A DNA stretch of 64,000 nucleotides, taken from contig NC_089588.1 of the NCBI RefSeq assembly GCF_019320115.1, forward strand, positions 120,153,707 to 120,217,706, in the 5' to 3' direction. The notes beneath the pieces were generated by a model that saw only the letters and a program-made list of their open reading frames with translations, was not told the DNA's origin and ran no database searches. The position numbers and the translations under genes are program-made. This DNA comes from Miscanthus floridulus. Its lineage: Eukaryota; Streptophyta; Magnoliopsida; Poales; Poaceae. Below are positions 55,453 to 64,000 of the stretch, piece after piece (position 1 is the first letter of the stretch; each line of letters begins with the position of its first letter).

Positions 55453-56546
55453 TCATAGGCTTTCCTGTAAACCCATGCCGGCTAAGTGTTCTCTGAACAC
55501 ATTGGGCGGTAAGCCTTTCGTAAGCGGATCCACAAGCATTTTCTTTGTGCTTACATGCTCAAGACTAATGGAACGATCCCGAACTTTGTCTTTCACAACA
55601 TAAACCTTTATGTCAATGTGTTTGGCAGCACCACTTGACTTATTGTTGTGAGCATAACATATTGCTGGCTCATTGTCGCAGTATAACCTGAGTGGTTTAT
55701 GAATGTCGTCGACAACTTTCAACCCGGGCATAAATTTCTTTAGCCAATTCACCTGCCTCGTGGCCTCGTAACATGCTACAAACTCGGCATACATCGTAGA
55801 CGATGTAGTGATGGTTTGCTTTGAGCTTTTCCACGATATAGCTCCTCCTGCGAGAGTGAATACATAGCCTAATGTGGATTTTCTATCATCTACATCTCCC
55901 GCGAAATCTGGATAGCCAATGAAATGACAACTAACTGTCTTGGAATCTAGCTTCCCAATTTTTTGGTGAAAGACTTTAGCCTCAGCTGGACAGCCCCACA
56001 CACGTAAATGGTTAAGAGAGGGTTCCCTCCCTGTCCACAACTCATATGATGTTTTCAGCACCGACTTGCTTGGTACTCGATTGAGAATATGAATGGCGGT
56101 TTTTAACGCCTTCATCCACAAACTCATCAGTAAAGTGGAGTAACTTATCATACTTCTCATCATATCCATTAATATACGGTTACGTCTTTCAGCTACTCCA
56201 TTCTGTTGAGGCTCGCCCGGTGTTGAGTACTGAGCAACTATGTCATTTTTATGCAAAAACCTTGCAAAAGGTCTAGGAACTTGGCCATATGGGGTATGTC
56301 GACCGTAGTACTCCCCCCCCCCCCCCCACCCTCACAGTCGGATCTTACTATCTTAATCTTCAAATTGTGCTGATTTTCTACTTCAGCCTTAAATATCTTA
56401 AATTTATCCAATGCTTCTGATCTTTCCTTAATTGAATAAATATAGCTATAATGAGAAAAATCATTTGTGAATGTTAGAAAAGAATCATAACCATCCATGC
56501 TTTTCACAGGAAACGGACCACAGATATCTGTGTGAATTATTTCCAA
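55453..56546 (-). pseudogene. Integrase fused to RNase H, RT missing (element E)
   Basis: The first part (56238-56546) holds IHTDICGPFPVKS and IVRSDCEGG, then the coding sequence shifts frame at a run of 15 C (56313-56327). The 268-codon frame 55453-56256 resumes with EPQQNGVAERRNRILMDM (catalytic Glu), SYELWTGREPSLNHL and SCHFIGYP, and then jumps directly to DFAGDVDDRKSTLGYVF, SWKSSKQTITTSSTMYAEF, LRLYCDNEPAICYAHN and KHIDIKVYVVKDKV of RNase H. Everything from [12 protein letters not shown] RT to YVDD is absent. Confidence 0.88.
56313..56327. repeat. Run of 15 C in element E integrase
   Basis: Uninterrupted C15 on the plus strand (G15 in the coding sense). It turns an expected Gly-Gly-Glu stretch into poly-Gly and shifts frame. 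Confidence 0.95.
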
Positions 56547-56620
56547 AATTCCTACGCTTTGTTTGGCGTCGTTCTTTATTTTCTTTACATACTTTCCTTT
56601 AATGCAATCAATGCATTGTT

Positions 56621-57226
56621 CTAGATCTGAAATTCTAATGGCGGAAAAATTGATTCCTTAATCAATCGTTCTATTCTCCCCCTCGAAATATGGTCTAAAC
56701 GACAGTGCCATAATTTCGAAGATACGTCATCAATTCTCTTCCGCTTATTTCTTACATTCATAGACGAGGAGACATTCACATTCTCAGTGATCACATCATT
56801 CACATTCTCACAAAGTGACAATAAATAAAGTTCGTTTTGTCGGAAGGCAAGACCAACACACTTATTATTAAACATAATCTTACTTTGGCCATTACCAAAA
56901 TGGCAATCAAATCCATCATCGTCTAAACGTGAAACACTTACTAAGTTTCTACGCAAAGAGGGTACATAAAGGACATCTGTAAGCTTAAGTACAAAGCCAT
57001 CATTTAATTCTAATGGGAGTTCTCCAATAGCTTCAACTTCAGCTTCGACTCCATCTGCCACCTTAATGTGTCTTTCTCCTCTTTGCAGGGTCCTCCTTGT
57101 ATGAAATCCCTGTAATGAATTTGCAACATGAATAGTTGCATCTGAATCAATCCACCAAGTAGATTTTGCATAACTTAAATACAAGGACTCATCTATAAAT
57201 ATAATAATGTCCTCACCTTTTCTCAT
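56621..57226 (-). pseudogene. Protease and integrase N-terminus of element E
   Basis: A clean 202-codon frame. The protease site reads STWWIDSDATIHVANS, where DSG has become DSD. VLYVPSLRRNLVSVSRLD marks the protease-integrase linker. The zinc-binding region starts with KLWHCRLDHISRGRIERLI; its Cys pair lies beyond a stop at 56621. Confidence 0.82.
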
Positions 57227-57715
57227 CAGGTGCTTCAGGAACTCTAGACAATCCTTCTAGTAGTGTCCCTTTTTCTTGCACCATTTGCAAGTGTCCTTGT
57301 CTACTTGAACATGGTTGAATTTCTAGTGGTGATCAATCTGTGGGGCCTTTCCTTGTGACTTAGAAAAGGAGCTACTGTCCCACTGAGGTTTCCCTTGTGG
57401 TTTAGCATTCTGATTGTTAAAGTTCTTCTTCTTGTTGTGCTTCACATGGTTGATGGTGTCACCATGTGAGCTCTTAAACCTCTCCTCTTCTTGCACACAT
57501 ATGTCAATGAGTTTCTCAATGTCCCATTTTTCTGGCTGTAAGTTGTAATTAACAACAAAGGTTTTATACTCTTTAGACAAAGAAGCAAAAATCAAGTGAA
57601 CTAGGAACTCATCCTTGAGCCCCATGTCCATTGGCTTGAGCTTGGATGTCGTGTTGCTTATTCTCAGTATGTGCTCTCTTATCCTGCCACCAGTGTATTT
57701 CTCATTGACTTCCTA
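57227..57715 (-). pseudogene. Gag C-terminal half of element E
   Basis: After the deletion junction (about 57711) the frame gives LKPMDMGLKDEFLVHLIFAS and YKTFVVNYNLQPEKWDIEKL, typical of copia UBN2-type Gag. The zinc knuckle CKWCKKKGHY-x-KDC has all four ligands, with a TAG at x. Stops at 57323 and about 57259 interrupt it. Confidence 0.8.
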
Positions 57716-57937
57716 TCGCCTTCAGCGCCCCCTCGATTGGTTAAGGTTTGTAGGTGGGGTTGTGGCGGCGTTGGTGAATCTCGTGTCGCGAGCCCTGGCC
57801 CCCACCTCCTTTTATTTGGCGTTGCGTGACGGGGGCCCACCAGCCAGGTGTACGGCTGGGCGCCCCCGATTAGGACGCGGGTCAAGGCCCCGACTCGGTC
57901 GGTCGTTGGACCGAGTCGAGCGAAAATCAACCTAATA
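57716..57937 (-). mobile_element. Truncated 5' LTR of element E (222 bp)
   Basis: It matches about the outer half of 54841-55270. The inner half is deleted together with the primer site; the junction shares cttcc with the intact LTR, a likely microhomology. The outer end is taata instead of taaca. Confidence 0.85.
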
Positions 57938-57965
57938 AGAGAGTCCAGTCCAGAGTACAAGGAGC
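57938..57965 (-). other. Host intron fragment between elements E and F, with TSD agaga
   Basis: 57938-57942 is the right agaga copy. 57961-57965 (ggagc) equals the five bases right of element F's LTR (62695-62699). Nothing else is visible in these 28 bases. Confidence 0.55.
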
Positions 57966-57966
57966 A

Positions 57967-59856
57967 CTATAGCTGCCTGTAGGCTGCCAACGACACAGCA
58001 CAGAACATAAAAGAACATAGATGCATGGAGTCCCCTAGGAGATAAATCAGCACCAAAGGAGGGGGAACTCCTAGAGAGGAAAACAGGCTGTGTTGAATAT
58101 AATCCCGCTGCACTGGAACTACTCCCAGCTGCTGACGAAGCTCCACGAATCTGACACGCCCAAGCGCCTTTGTCAGGATATCAGCAAGCTGCTCATTTGT
58201 GCTAACATGATCAATATCAACCTCACCTCTGTCCACACAGTCACGAATAAAATGATATCGTGTATCTATGTGTTTGCTCCTCTCATGGTGAACTGGATTC
58301 TTGCTCAAAGCAATTGCAGATTTGTTGTCAACTAACAACTTCACTTTGGGTGCCTGAATACCAAGCAGTTCTCCCAACAGCCTGCTAAGCCATATGCCCT
58401 GACATGCTGCATTTGCACTTGCTATGTATTCGGCCTCACAAGATGATAAAGCCACCACTCTTTGCTTCTGGGATGCCCAAGTCACTAGGCTTGATCCAAG
58501 CATGAACACTGATCCACTGGTGCATTTTCTGTCATCGACATCTCCAGCTAGATCACTGTCACTGAACCCTGTCAGATTTGATTCAGTGGTTCGCTACTTT
58601 TTGTAAGTGCAGCCATAATTCACAGTACCAGCAATGTACCTTAGAATATGTTTAACTGCTGACCAGTGACTCCCTCTTGGGTCCTCCATGAACCTGCTAA
58701 CAATCCCCACAGCATAAGCTATATCTGGCCTTGTGTTCACTAGGTATCTCAGGCTGCCTATGACACTTCTGTACTTTGTCTTGTCAACAGGCAGTGATTT
58801 GTCATTCTTGCTCAACCTCAGTCTATTCTCCATTGGCACATGAGAAGGGTTGCATCCTTTCATGCCTGCATTTTCAAGAATCTTTAGGGCATATGAGCTC
58901 TGACACAATGTTGTCACTCCTGTTTTCTGATCAACCTGAATACCTAGATAATAGGTAAGCAGTCCCAAGTCACTCATACTAAAGCTCTTCTTCATTTCCT
59001 TCTTGAATTCTCCAATTGTCACTTCACTTGATCCTGTGATTATCAGATCATCTACATACACACCTACCAGCAAATAGCCATGTTTATCTGCTCTTTTGTA
59101 GACAGCATGTTCCAAAGGATTTCTCACAAAACCAAGTTTCAGTAACTCAGTGTCCAACCTTGCATTCCAGGCTCTTGGAGCTTGTCGAAGTCCATACAGT
59201 GCCTTTTTCAGCTTTAGTACCTTTCCACTGCTTCCCTTGACAACAAATCCTGGAGGTTGTTGAACATACACCTCCTCTTTCAGATCACCATTTAGGAATG
59301 CCGATTTGACATCCATGTGATGCACCTGCCAACCATTCTGAGCAGCCAATGCAATTAGCAGTCTGATAGTCTCAATCCTTACCACTGGGGCAAATACCTC
59401 ATCAAAGTCCACCCCCTCACGCTGAGCATATCCCTTAGCCACCAGTCTAGCTTTGTATTTTGTGATATTTCCCTCAGGATCTTTCTTCACTTTATACACC
59501 CACTTTAGCCCAATGGCCTTGTGGTCTGATGGCAAGGTTGACAACTCCCAAGTCTTGTTGGCCTGGATGGAATTCATCTCAGTCATCATAGCATCCCTCC
59601 AACACTCATCTGCTAGTGCCTGCTCCACACTCCTAGGTTCTTCTGCAGCAAAGTAACACAGCCCACTGTACTCAAAGCCATGGATCTCCTCTGTAGTGTC
59701 ATTCAAATTATCAACAGTTCTGAACCTCATTGGCACTCCATCTGAATCCACTGAATCTCCAGTAGGTGGTGTTGCAAACTCTACTCCCTGTCCAAGAGGA
59801 CTCCCTGGTGGTGTGGACTGATCTGCACCAGCACTAGACTCAGTGTTGATTGACCA
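57967..59856 (-). pseudogene. Reverse transcriptase and RNase H of element F
   Basis: Frame-continuous with gag-integrase, entered after a TAG at 59857-59859. [82 protein letters not shown] (catalytic YVDD intact) and [21 protein letters not shown] at 58594-58596 separates RNase H: DSDLAGDVDDRKCTSGS, VVALSSCEAEYIASANA, LLVDNKSAIALSKNPVHHE and HIDTRYHFIRD. All RNase H acidic residues expected are visible. The frame ends at 57967-57969. Confidence 0.9.
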
Positions 59857-62373
59857 CTAACTTTGGGTAGGTGAGCCTTGATGTTCATTTTCATGTTCCC
59901 ATAAATCTTCAGCTGCTGTTGCATTCTGTTGGTCATTTACTGTTCCTTGTCCGGCAACAGTGTAGAACTCCACATCAAACACTGATGTCACCGAATCTGC
60001 TTGAGCATGTGGCTTCCAATCCCAGCCCTTGCTCTCCTCGAATATAACATCGCGAGAAATGTGCAGCTTCCTTGAGATTGGATCATAGACCCTATATCCC
60101 TTTGTCCCTGTTTCATATCCGACAAATACCATCTTGATCGATCTGTCAGACATTTTGGACACACCAGGACCTATAACCTTCACATTTGCAATACACCCAA
60201 ATGTGCAAAGATGATGGACCTTGGGCTTGCGATTGTGCCATGCTTCAAATGGGGTTCTACCCTTCAGGCTCTTGGTCGGGGCTCGATTCAGCAGATAAAC
60301 TACTATTGATACAGCTTCTCCCCAAAACTCACCCGGAACTCCCTTGCTCTTGAGCAGACACCTGGCCATTTCCACCACCGTGCGATTCCGACGCTCAACA
60401 ACGCCGTTTTGTTGCGGTGTATAGGGTACTGTTGTGAAGTGCTTCACTCCTCGCTCATCACAATACTGCTTGAACTCAATTGAGTTGAACTCCCCCCCTC
60501 GGTCACTTCTGAAAGCCTGGAGTTTGCAGCCTCGTTCAGTTTCAGCTAAGGCCTGCACCTTCTTGAAACATTTGAATGCTTCATCTTTGGTTGTTAGGAG
60601 CTCAACCCACATGTATCGAGAGTGATCATCAACTATCAAGAGAAAATAATTCTTACCACCAGCTGTACTTGGCTTGATTTTCCCACAAAGATCTGCATGA
60701 ACAAGGTCCAAAGGTTTCTCTGCCCTGTAACTTGCAACCTGTGGAAATGGAAATCTATGCTGCTTGCCAAGTGCACAGCCATCACAGAATTGTTCCACTC
60801 GATCCAGCTGAGGTAGGCCTTCCACCATACCTTTTGTTCCTAGCTCTCGGAGCGCTCTGAAATTCAGGTGGCCGTAACGCCCATGCCAGAGCCAAGCACT
60901 GTCATCAGCCTTTGCCATGAGGCACACTGGAGCTGCAAGCTTCATCTTCAGCAAGTATAGACGATTCTTGACATGAGGTGCTCGAGCTAACAGTGAGCGT
61001 TCAGTGTCAAACACATCACAGTAACCATCCTCAATGACAACTTTGCAACCCCCTTCCTCTAGCTGTCCTAGACTGATAATACTGCTTTTCAGTTTCGGAA
61101 TGTAATACACTTCAGAAAGTACCTTGTGCCCATTTTGCTTGGTTTGGAGTAGCACCGATCCGATGCCTTCGATGTTGACAAGCGATCCATCGCCAAACCG
61201 CACCGTTCCGCCCACCGATGTGTCCAGCGATGTGAGCGTCTCGCGCTGCCCTGTCATGTGGTTGCTAGCTCCCATGTCGAGGACCCACACATCCTTCTCT
61301 ACATCATGGTCTTGCTCCCCATCACCTGGATGCACCTTCTTTTCATTGAGATGCACGACATGGCACGTCGTGCCCCTCGGTTCTGGCTCGACGTCGCGCG
61401 CGTGGACGCGCACGGCGTTCACCGTGGCTAGAAGGATCGATGGGTGATCGACATCTGCTTGGGCGTGATGCGCCTCTTCATTGCGCTCCTTCTTCGGCTT
61501 CTTACAGTCCTCGGCCCAATGACCGTAGAGGCCGCAGTTTCTGCAGCGCCCTTTGCGCCTTGGCGTGCCCATGGACGTCAACTTGACGACAGGTTCCTTC
61601 TTGTCGCCGCGATCACTGCGTTCTCCACGCCCGCCGCCACCTCCGGTCTTTGGCTTCCAGGACTTCTTCCCAGCTCCCCCAGATGAAGAAGCGGACTCCG
61701 GCATGAGGCGGTGCCAGTACTTGTCCACCCACTCCTCCTCCGAGAGCAGCAGATTGCCAACCTTCTCAGTGATGTCCCCAATCCCAAGGCGATCTTCTGC
61801 CATCTTGAGCCGCCCGACCAGTTCCTCAATGGTCAGGGTCTTGAGATCGAGCAGAGTCTCGATCGAAATTGCGATCTGCGTGTAACATTGGGGTAGAACG
61901 CGCAGCATCTTCTTCACAACTCAGGCGTCGTCGATGCTCTCACCGGATGTGCGCAGGTCCGCCGCCAGTGCGCCGATGCGGAGGGCGAACTCGTCCACCG
62001 TCTCGGAATCCTTGAACTTTATGTTCTCGAATTCCTTCAACAGGCGTTGAGCATTGGCCTCCTTCACGTGATCAGCGCCGACCCTCATGCTCTTCACCGC
62101 CTCCCACGCCTCCTTGATGGTTTTCTTTGCGCCGAGCAGCTGCCACATCTCCTGTGGCACGGAACGCAGGATGCCGGCCATGGCCTGCCGGTCCCGTGAT
62201 CTCTTCACGCCTTCGCCGCCATGATCAATGGTGTCCCAGATCTCAAGGGTCTCGAAGTTGCATTGAAGCAACATCGCCCACTCCGCATAATTCGAGCGGG
62301 TGAGCATCGGCCACATGAGTGAGCTCTCGCGAACCCGCTCTCCCGCGCCGCCGGACGTTTCAGTGTCGCCCAT
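59857..62373 (-). pseudogene. Gag, protease and integrase of element F
   Basis: From the ATG at 62371-62373 (MGDTETSGGAGERVRESS). Gag core: LTRSNYAEWAMLLQCNFE, MWQLLGAKKTIKEAWEAV and KFKDSETVDEFALRIGALA; one TGA at 61921-61923. Zinc knuckle CRNCGLYGHWAEDC is intact. The protease site is WVLDMGASNHMTG (DTG now DMG, an ACG-to-ATG type change). Integrase: WLWHGRYGHLNFRAL ... CDGCALGKQH, LVHADLCGKI, FRSDRGGEFNSIEF and TPQQNGVVERRNRTVVE, then FGCIANVKVIGPG. The 686-codon frame 59857-61917 is uninterrupted. Confidence 0.9.
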
Positions 62374-62479
62374 CTCCTCCGCTGCCAGGCTCCTCCGAGG
62401 GATGACGAATTTCTTCCGGGCTGGCTCGTGCGGTGGGCTCACCGAGCCACTATAGAACATGCAATGCTCTGGTACCAAA

Positions 62480-62694
62480 TGTTGGCGCCGTGTGCCGGAA
62501 TGGCTGTCACGACGGCGATCGGCAACGCCGACGAGCTCTCTGTTCTCACGGAACGCGCACGCACACACAGAACGCAAAAGAGAGAGTGTTTCCGCCGCAC
62601 AACGTCACCAACAGGCTGCTTATTTACTTGCAGAAAAATATCTCACGTGGTATTATCTGTGTAGATTGGAAAATTCTGGTATTGTTGTTTAACA
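62480..62694 (-). mobile_element. 5' LTR of element F (215 bp)
   Basis: On the minus strand TGTTAAACAACAATACC ... GGCGCCAACA, followed by TTTGGTACCAGAGC. The outer end is set by TG and by the ggagc flank; it is less certain than the inner end. Confidence 0.75.
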
Positions 62695-62812
62695 GGAGCC
62701 ATACAGTCCTGCAGAGTTACAGAACACAATTAAGAAAAACTAGTGGCACAAGCAAGAAATACATTATAATTTTGACTGTATAACAAATGGAGGAGAGTTC
62801 AAGCAAAAGCAC
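62695..62812 (-). other. Host intron sequence right of element F
   Basis: AT-rich; begins with ggagc. No exon recognised before the donor of exon 5 at 62812. Confidence 0.5.
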
Positions 62813-62928
62813 CTTTGCTCCTGTGTGCCTGGGGTATGTATGAGGAAGCAGATGGGTGTTGTGCTCTCTATGGCATAAATTTCATTGACATCTTCTCCCC
62901 TCGTCTCTGTCATATTCAAGTCTCCAAA
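62813..62928 (-). CDS. Host gene, exon 5
   Basis: Acceptor tttgttag, 116 bp, donor GTGCTT. It encodes FGDLNMTETRGEDVNEIYAI and STTPICFLIHTPGTQEQ. Splice signals on both sides are reasonable and the frame is open, but I have no independent support. It does not join in phase to exon 6, so the model between them is incomplete. Confidence 0.55.
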
Positions 62929-63100
62929 CTAACAAACAAAGATCAGTGAGTACAAGCATTCATGTAGACTCAATCGTAACCCAGAAAAAATCCAAAAAGA
63001 TTCAGCATTATTATTTTGTAGAAAGTAGAGAAGACATGGAAGTACAAACATTAAATAGTCAAGGTAAATGATAGCTATGAGATTCTTGTGTTGAAACAGC

Positions 63101-63127
63101 CTAGAGGCTGCTTGCTGCCTTGGGATC
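63101..63127 (-). pseudogene. Cassette exon c, copy 1 (stops after 8 codons)
   Basis: Acceptor atctag, then DPKAASSL and a TAG. Exons 10 and 13 start with the same DPKA but stay open. An extra AGC codon and the stop suggest this copy is broken or spliced differently. Confidence 0.5.
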
Positions 63128-63223
63128 CTAGATACATGCATTTGGTGAAATTTTTGTGTTGAAAGGTGCATTGGATAAAACAGATGAGCTATGAGAAAGT
63201 GTACGAGTGTGAAGAACCCTTAC

Positions 63224-63281
63224 ATGTAGATAACACGGAAGATCTTCCACTGAAGTTTCCATCGGCCTTTTAATATGAACC
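63224..63281 (-). CDS. Host gene, exon 3: 58-bp cassette exon b, copy 1
   Basis: Acceptor tcgcag, 58 bp, donor GTAAGG. It reads VHIKRPMETSVEDLPCYLH after an Arg codon shared with exon 2. It is identical in length and phase to the other two copies. Confidence 0.7.
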
Positions 63282-63394
63282 CTGCGAATTTAAGTAGGAC
63301 GAAAGAAGATTTCAACTCATTGCAGAAACAATAGGCATTATTTTTAATCGAATCACACGTCATTAGCATTTCGGACATTGACATACTGACACAC

Positions 63395-63471
63395 CTTGTG
63401 CTCGCTGGAGCAATCTGAAGGGCAAGAAGGGATCTCCCATCACCCAAAGTGCAATCACCAGCCGCGAGGAT
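63395..63471 (-). CDS. Host gene, exon 2: cassette exon a, copy 1
   Basis: Acceptor cttatag, 77 bp, donor GTGTGT. It reads ILAAGDCTLGDGRSLLAL and QIAPASTR, joining in phase to exon 3. Confidence 0.7.
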
Positions 63472-63519
63472 CTATAAGATGAGGTATAAGAATATTGATG
63501 AGTGTGACAGAAATCTTAC

Positions 63520-63566
63520 ATGTAGATAAGACAGATCCTCCAGTGAGGTATCCTTTGGCCATTAAT
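63520..63566 (-). CDS. Partial cassette exon b, copy 0
   Basis: Reads WPKDTSLEDLSYLH before a GTAAGA donor, clearly the 3' part of a fourth cassette-b exon. Its 5' part and acceptor are not recognisable. The AT-rich DNA to the right is unlike the other copies, so the repeat array seems cut here. Confidence 0.5.
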
Positions 63567-63907
63567 TAGTAGTCACAGAAATCTACTAATTATCATTTAA
63601 TATTTATTTTGATTCTTTTCTATAATGTGTGTTTTTAATTAGTTATGGATAAATAGGCCATTAATTAATTATCCTCTACCATGAAATTGGAATGGAGTTT
63701 GCATGAAAGGTAGTGGATGAAATATTAAATGTTGCTAATTGTTTTCTTTGAAATTGTTTATTTGAACCAATTAATTTATATTTTAAAATATTTATGCATT
63801 AATAGTCAACTAATTAACTATCATCTACTACCATGGTGCGTGTCTCAGGTATATATAATTGTTCTCGAGTAATATTCTTTCTTTGGTTGTTTTGTTTCTA
63901 TAAGATA
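63567..63907. other. AT-rich stretch between host gene and CACTA-like segment
   Basis: Dominated by taattaat-type words. Two similar blocks (attaactatcatctacta near 63812 and attaattatcctctacca near 63663) are about 150 bp apart and could be subterminal repeats of a DNA transposon. No terminal CACTA motif was found. Confidence 0.35.
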
Positions 63908-64000
63908 GACTACAGGAACTCTTGGATGTATGGTTCGTTAAGACACGATGCTCTTTCCTGTGATGAGGTGGACAAATTCATCAAAGCCACAGAGAAGCAT
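63908..64000 (+). CDS. Transposase-associated domain of a CACTA (En/Spm) type element, start of a coding segment
   Basis: After an acceptor-like ctataagatag, 31 codons are open to the window edge. They include NSWMYGSLRHDALSCDEV and DKFIKATEKH. The W-M-Y core followed by a helix of the pattern Val-Asp-x-Phe-Ile-x-x-Ala is the signature of the transposase-associated domain found at the N-terminus of plant CACTA transposase-like proteins. The rest lies beyond the window, so whether it is an active element, a relic or a domesticated gene cannot be told. Confidence 0.6.

Larger units (their letters stand above)
54841..57937 (-). mobile_element. Element E: internally deleted Ty1/copia
   Basis: Left LTR 54841-55270 (430 bp, minus strand TGTTAGGTTGATC ... 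GTCTAACA) and truncated right LTR 57716-57937, flanked by agaga. Only about 2.4 kb of internal sequence remains. One deletion runs from inside the 5' LTR into gag, removing the primer site and gag start. A second removes the whole RT core, fusing integrase to RNase H in frame. A 15-base C run breaks integrase. It sits in a host intron in the same orientation as the gene. Confidence 0.9.
57966..62694 (-). mobile_element. Element F: Ty1/copia (Ale-like), one recognisable LTR
   Basis: The right LTR (62480-62694, 215 bp) and primer site TGGTACCAGAGC (plus 62466-62477) are clear. One gag-pol frame can be followed from 62373 to 57967 (1469 codons) with three nonsense codons and no frame change. At the left end no second LTR is found. 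The five bases ggagc flank both sides and may be the TSD. F and D have similar gag-pol organisation; F is the least decayed element in the window. It lies in host intron sequence in the gene's orientation. Confidence 0.85.

Overview
The window is a piece of a large, repeat-rich plant nuclear genome, almost certainly a grass. The evidence is Sirevirus (Maximus/SIRE-type) Ty1/copia elements with CCGGAC-rich LTRs, Tekay/Del-type chromoviruses with LTRs of 2.7 and 4.6-4.9 kb, a Tat-lineage Ty3/gypsy fragment, and host exons with GT..AG introns. A member of the sugarcane/sorghum/Miscanthus group would fit, but the species cannot be fixed from sequence alone. No tRNA, rRNA, CRISPR or bacterial-type operon is present.

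Layout. 1-2265: a Sirevirus LTR remnant, then the 3' end of a Tat-lineage gypsy element. 2266-9708: the 3' half of a plus-strand Sirevirus (element G: RT-RNase H, decayed env-like region, 3' LTR). 9893-44232: a minus-strand Tekay/Del chromovirus (element A) bounded by a perfect 5-bp target-site duplication (TSD) agggt. A's gag is split by a plus-strand chromovirus of another family (element B, 16332-39073). B in turn carries a truncated minus-strand Sirevirus (element C, 21254-28920) at the start of its internal region. This gives three nesting levels (A contains B contains C). By hand count the A LTRs differ more than the B LTRs, as the nesting order requires.

44238-63566 holds the only host gene I can support: a minus-strand, multi-exon gene of unknown function. 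About a dozen short exons with canonical splice sites can be read, and most join in compatible reading phase. A two-exon cassette (77-89 bp plus exactly 58 bp) is repeated three times. A ubiquitin-like domain ending in Leu-Gly-Gly follows, then a long C-terminal exon and two smaller 3' exons. Its introns are swollen by three copia elements in the same orientation as the gene: D (48954-54282, TSD gtttt), E (54841-57937, TSD agaga, heavily deleted) and F (57966-62694, nearly intact coding frame but only one recognisable LTR). At the right edge (63908-64000, plus strand) an open coding segment resembles the transposase-associated domain of CACTA (En/Spm) elements.

General state: no element looks autonomous. 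Protease signatures are damaged in five of the six elements where they can be read, Gag zinc knuckles in four of six, and nonsense codons in element B are mostly TAG where Gln is expected. That pattern suits C-to-T decay at methylated CHG sites. The points most worth a second look are the reiterated-exon ubiquitin-like host gene, the acidic coiled-coil ORF upstream of gag in both chromoviruses, and the junction scars (templated filler in C, integrase-RNase H fusion in E, single-LTR F).
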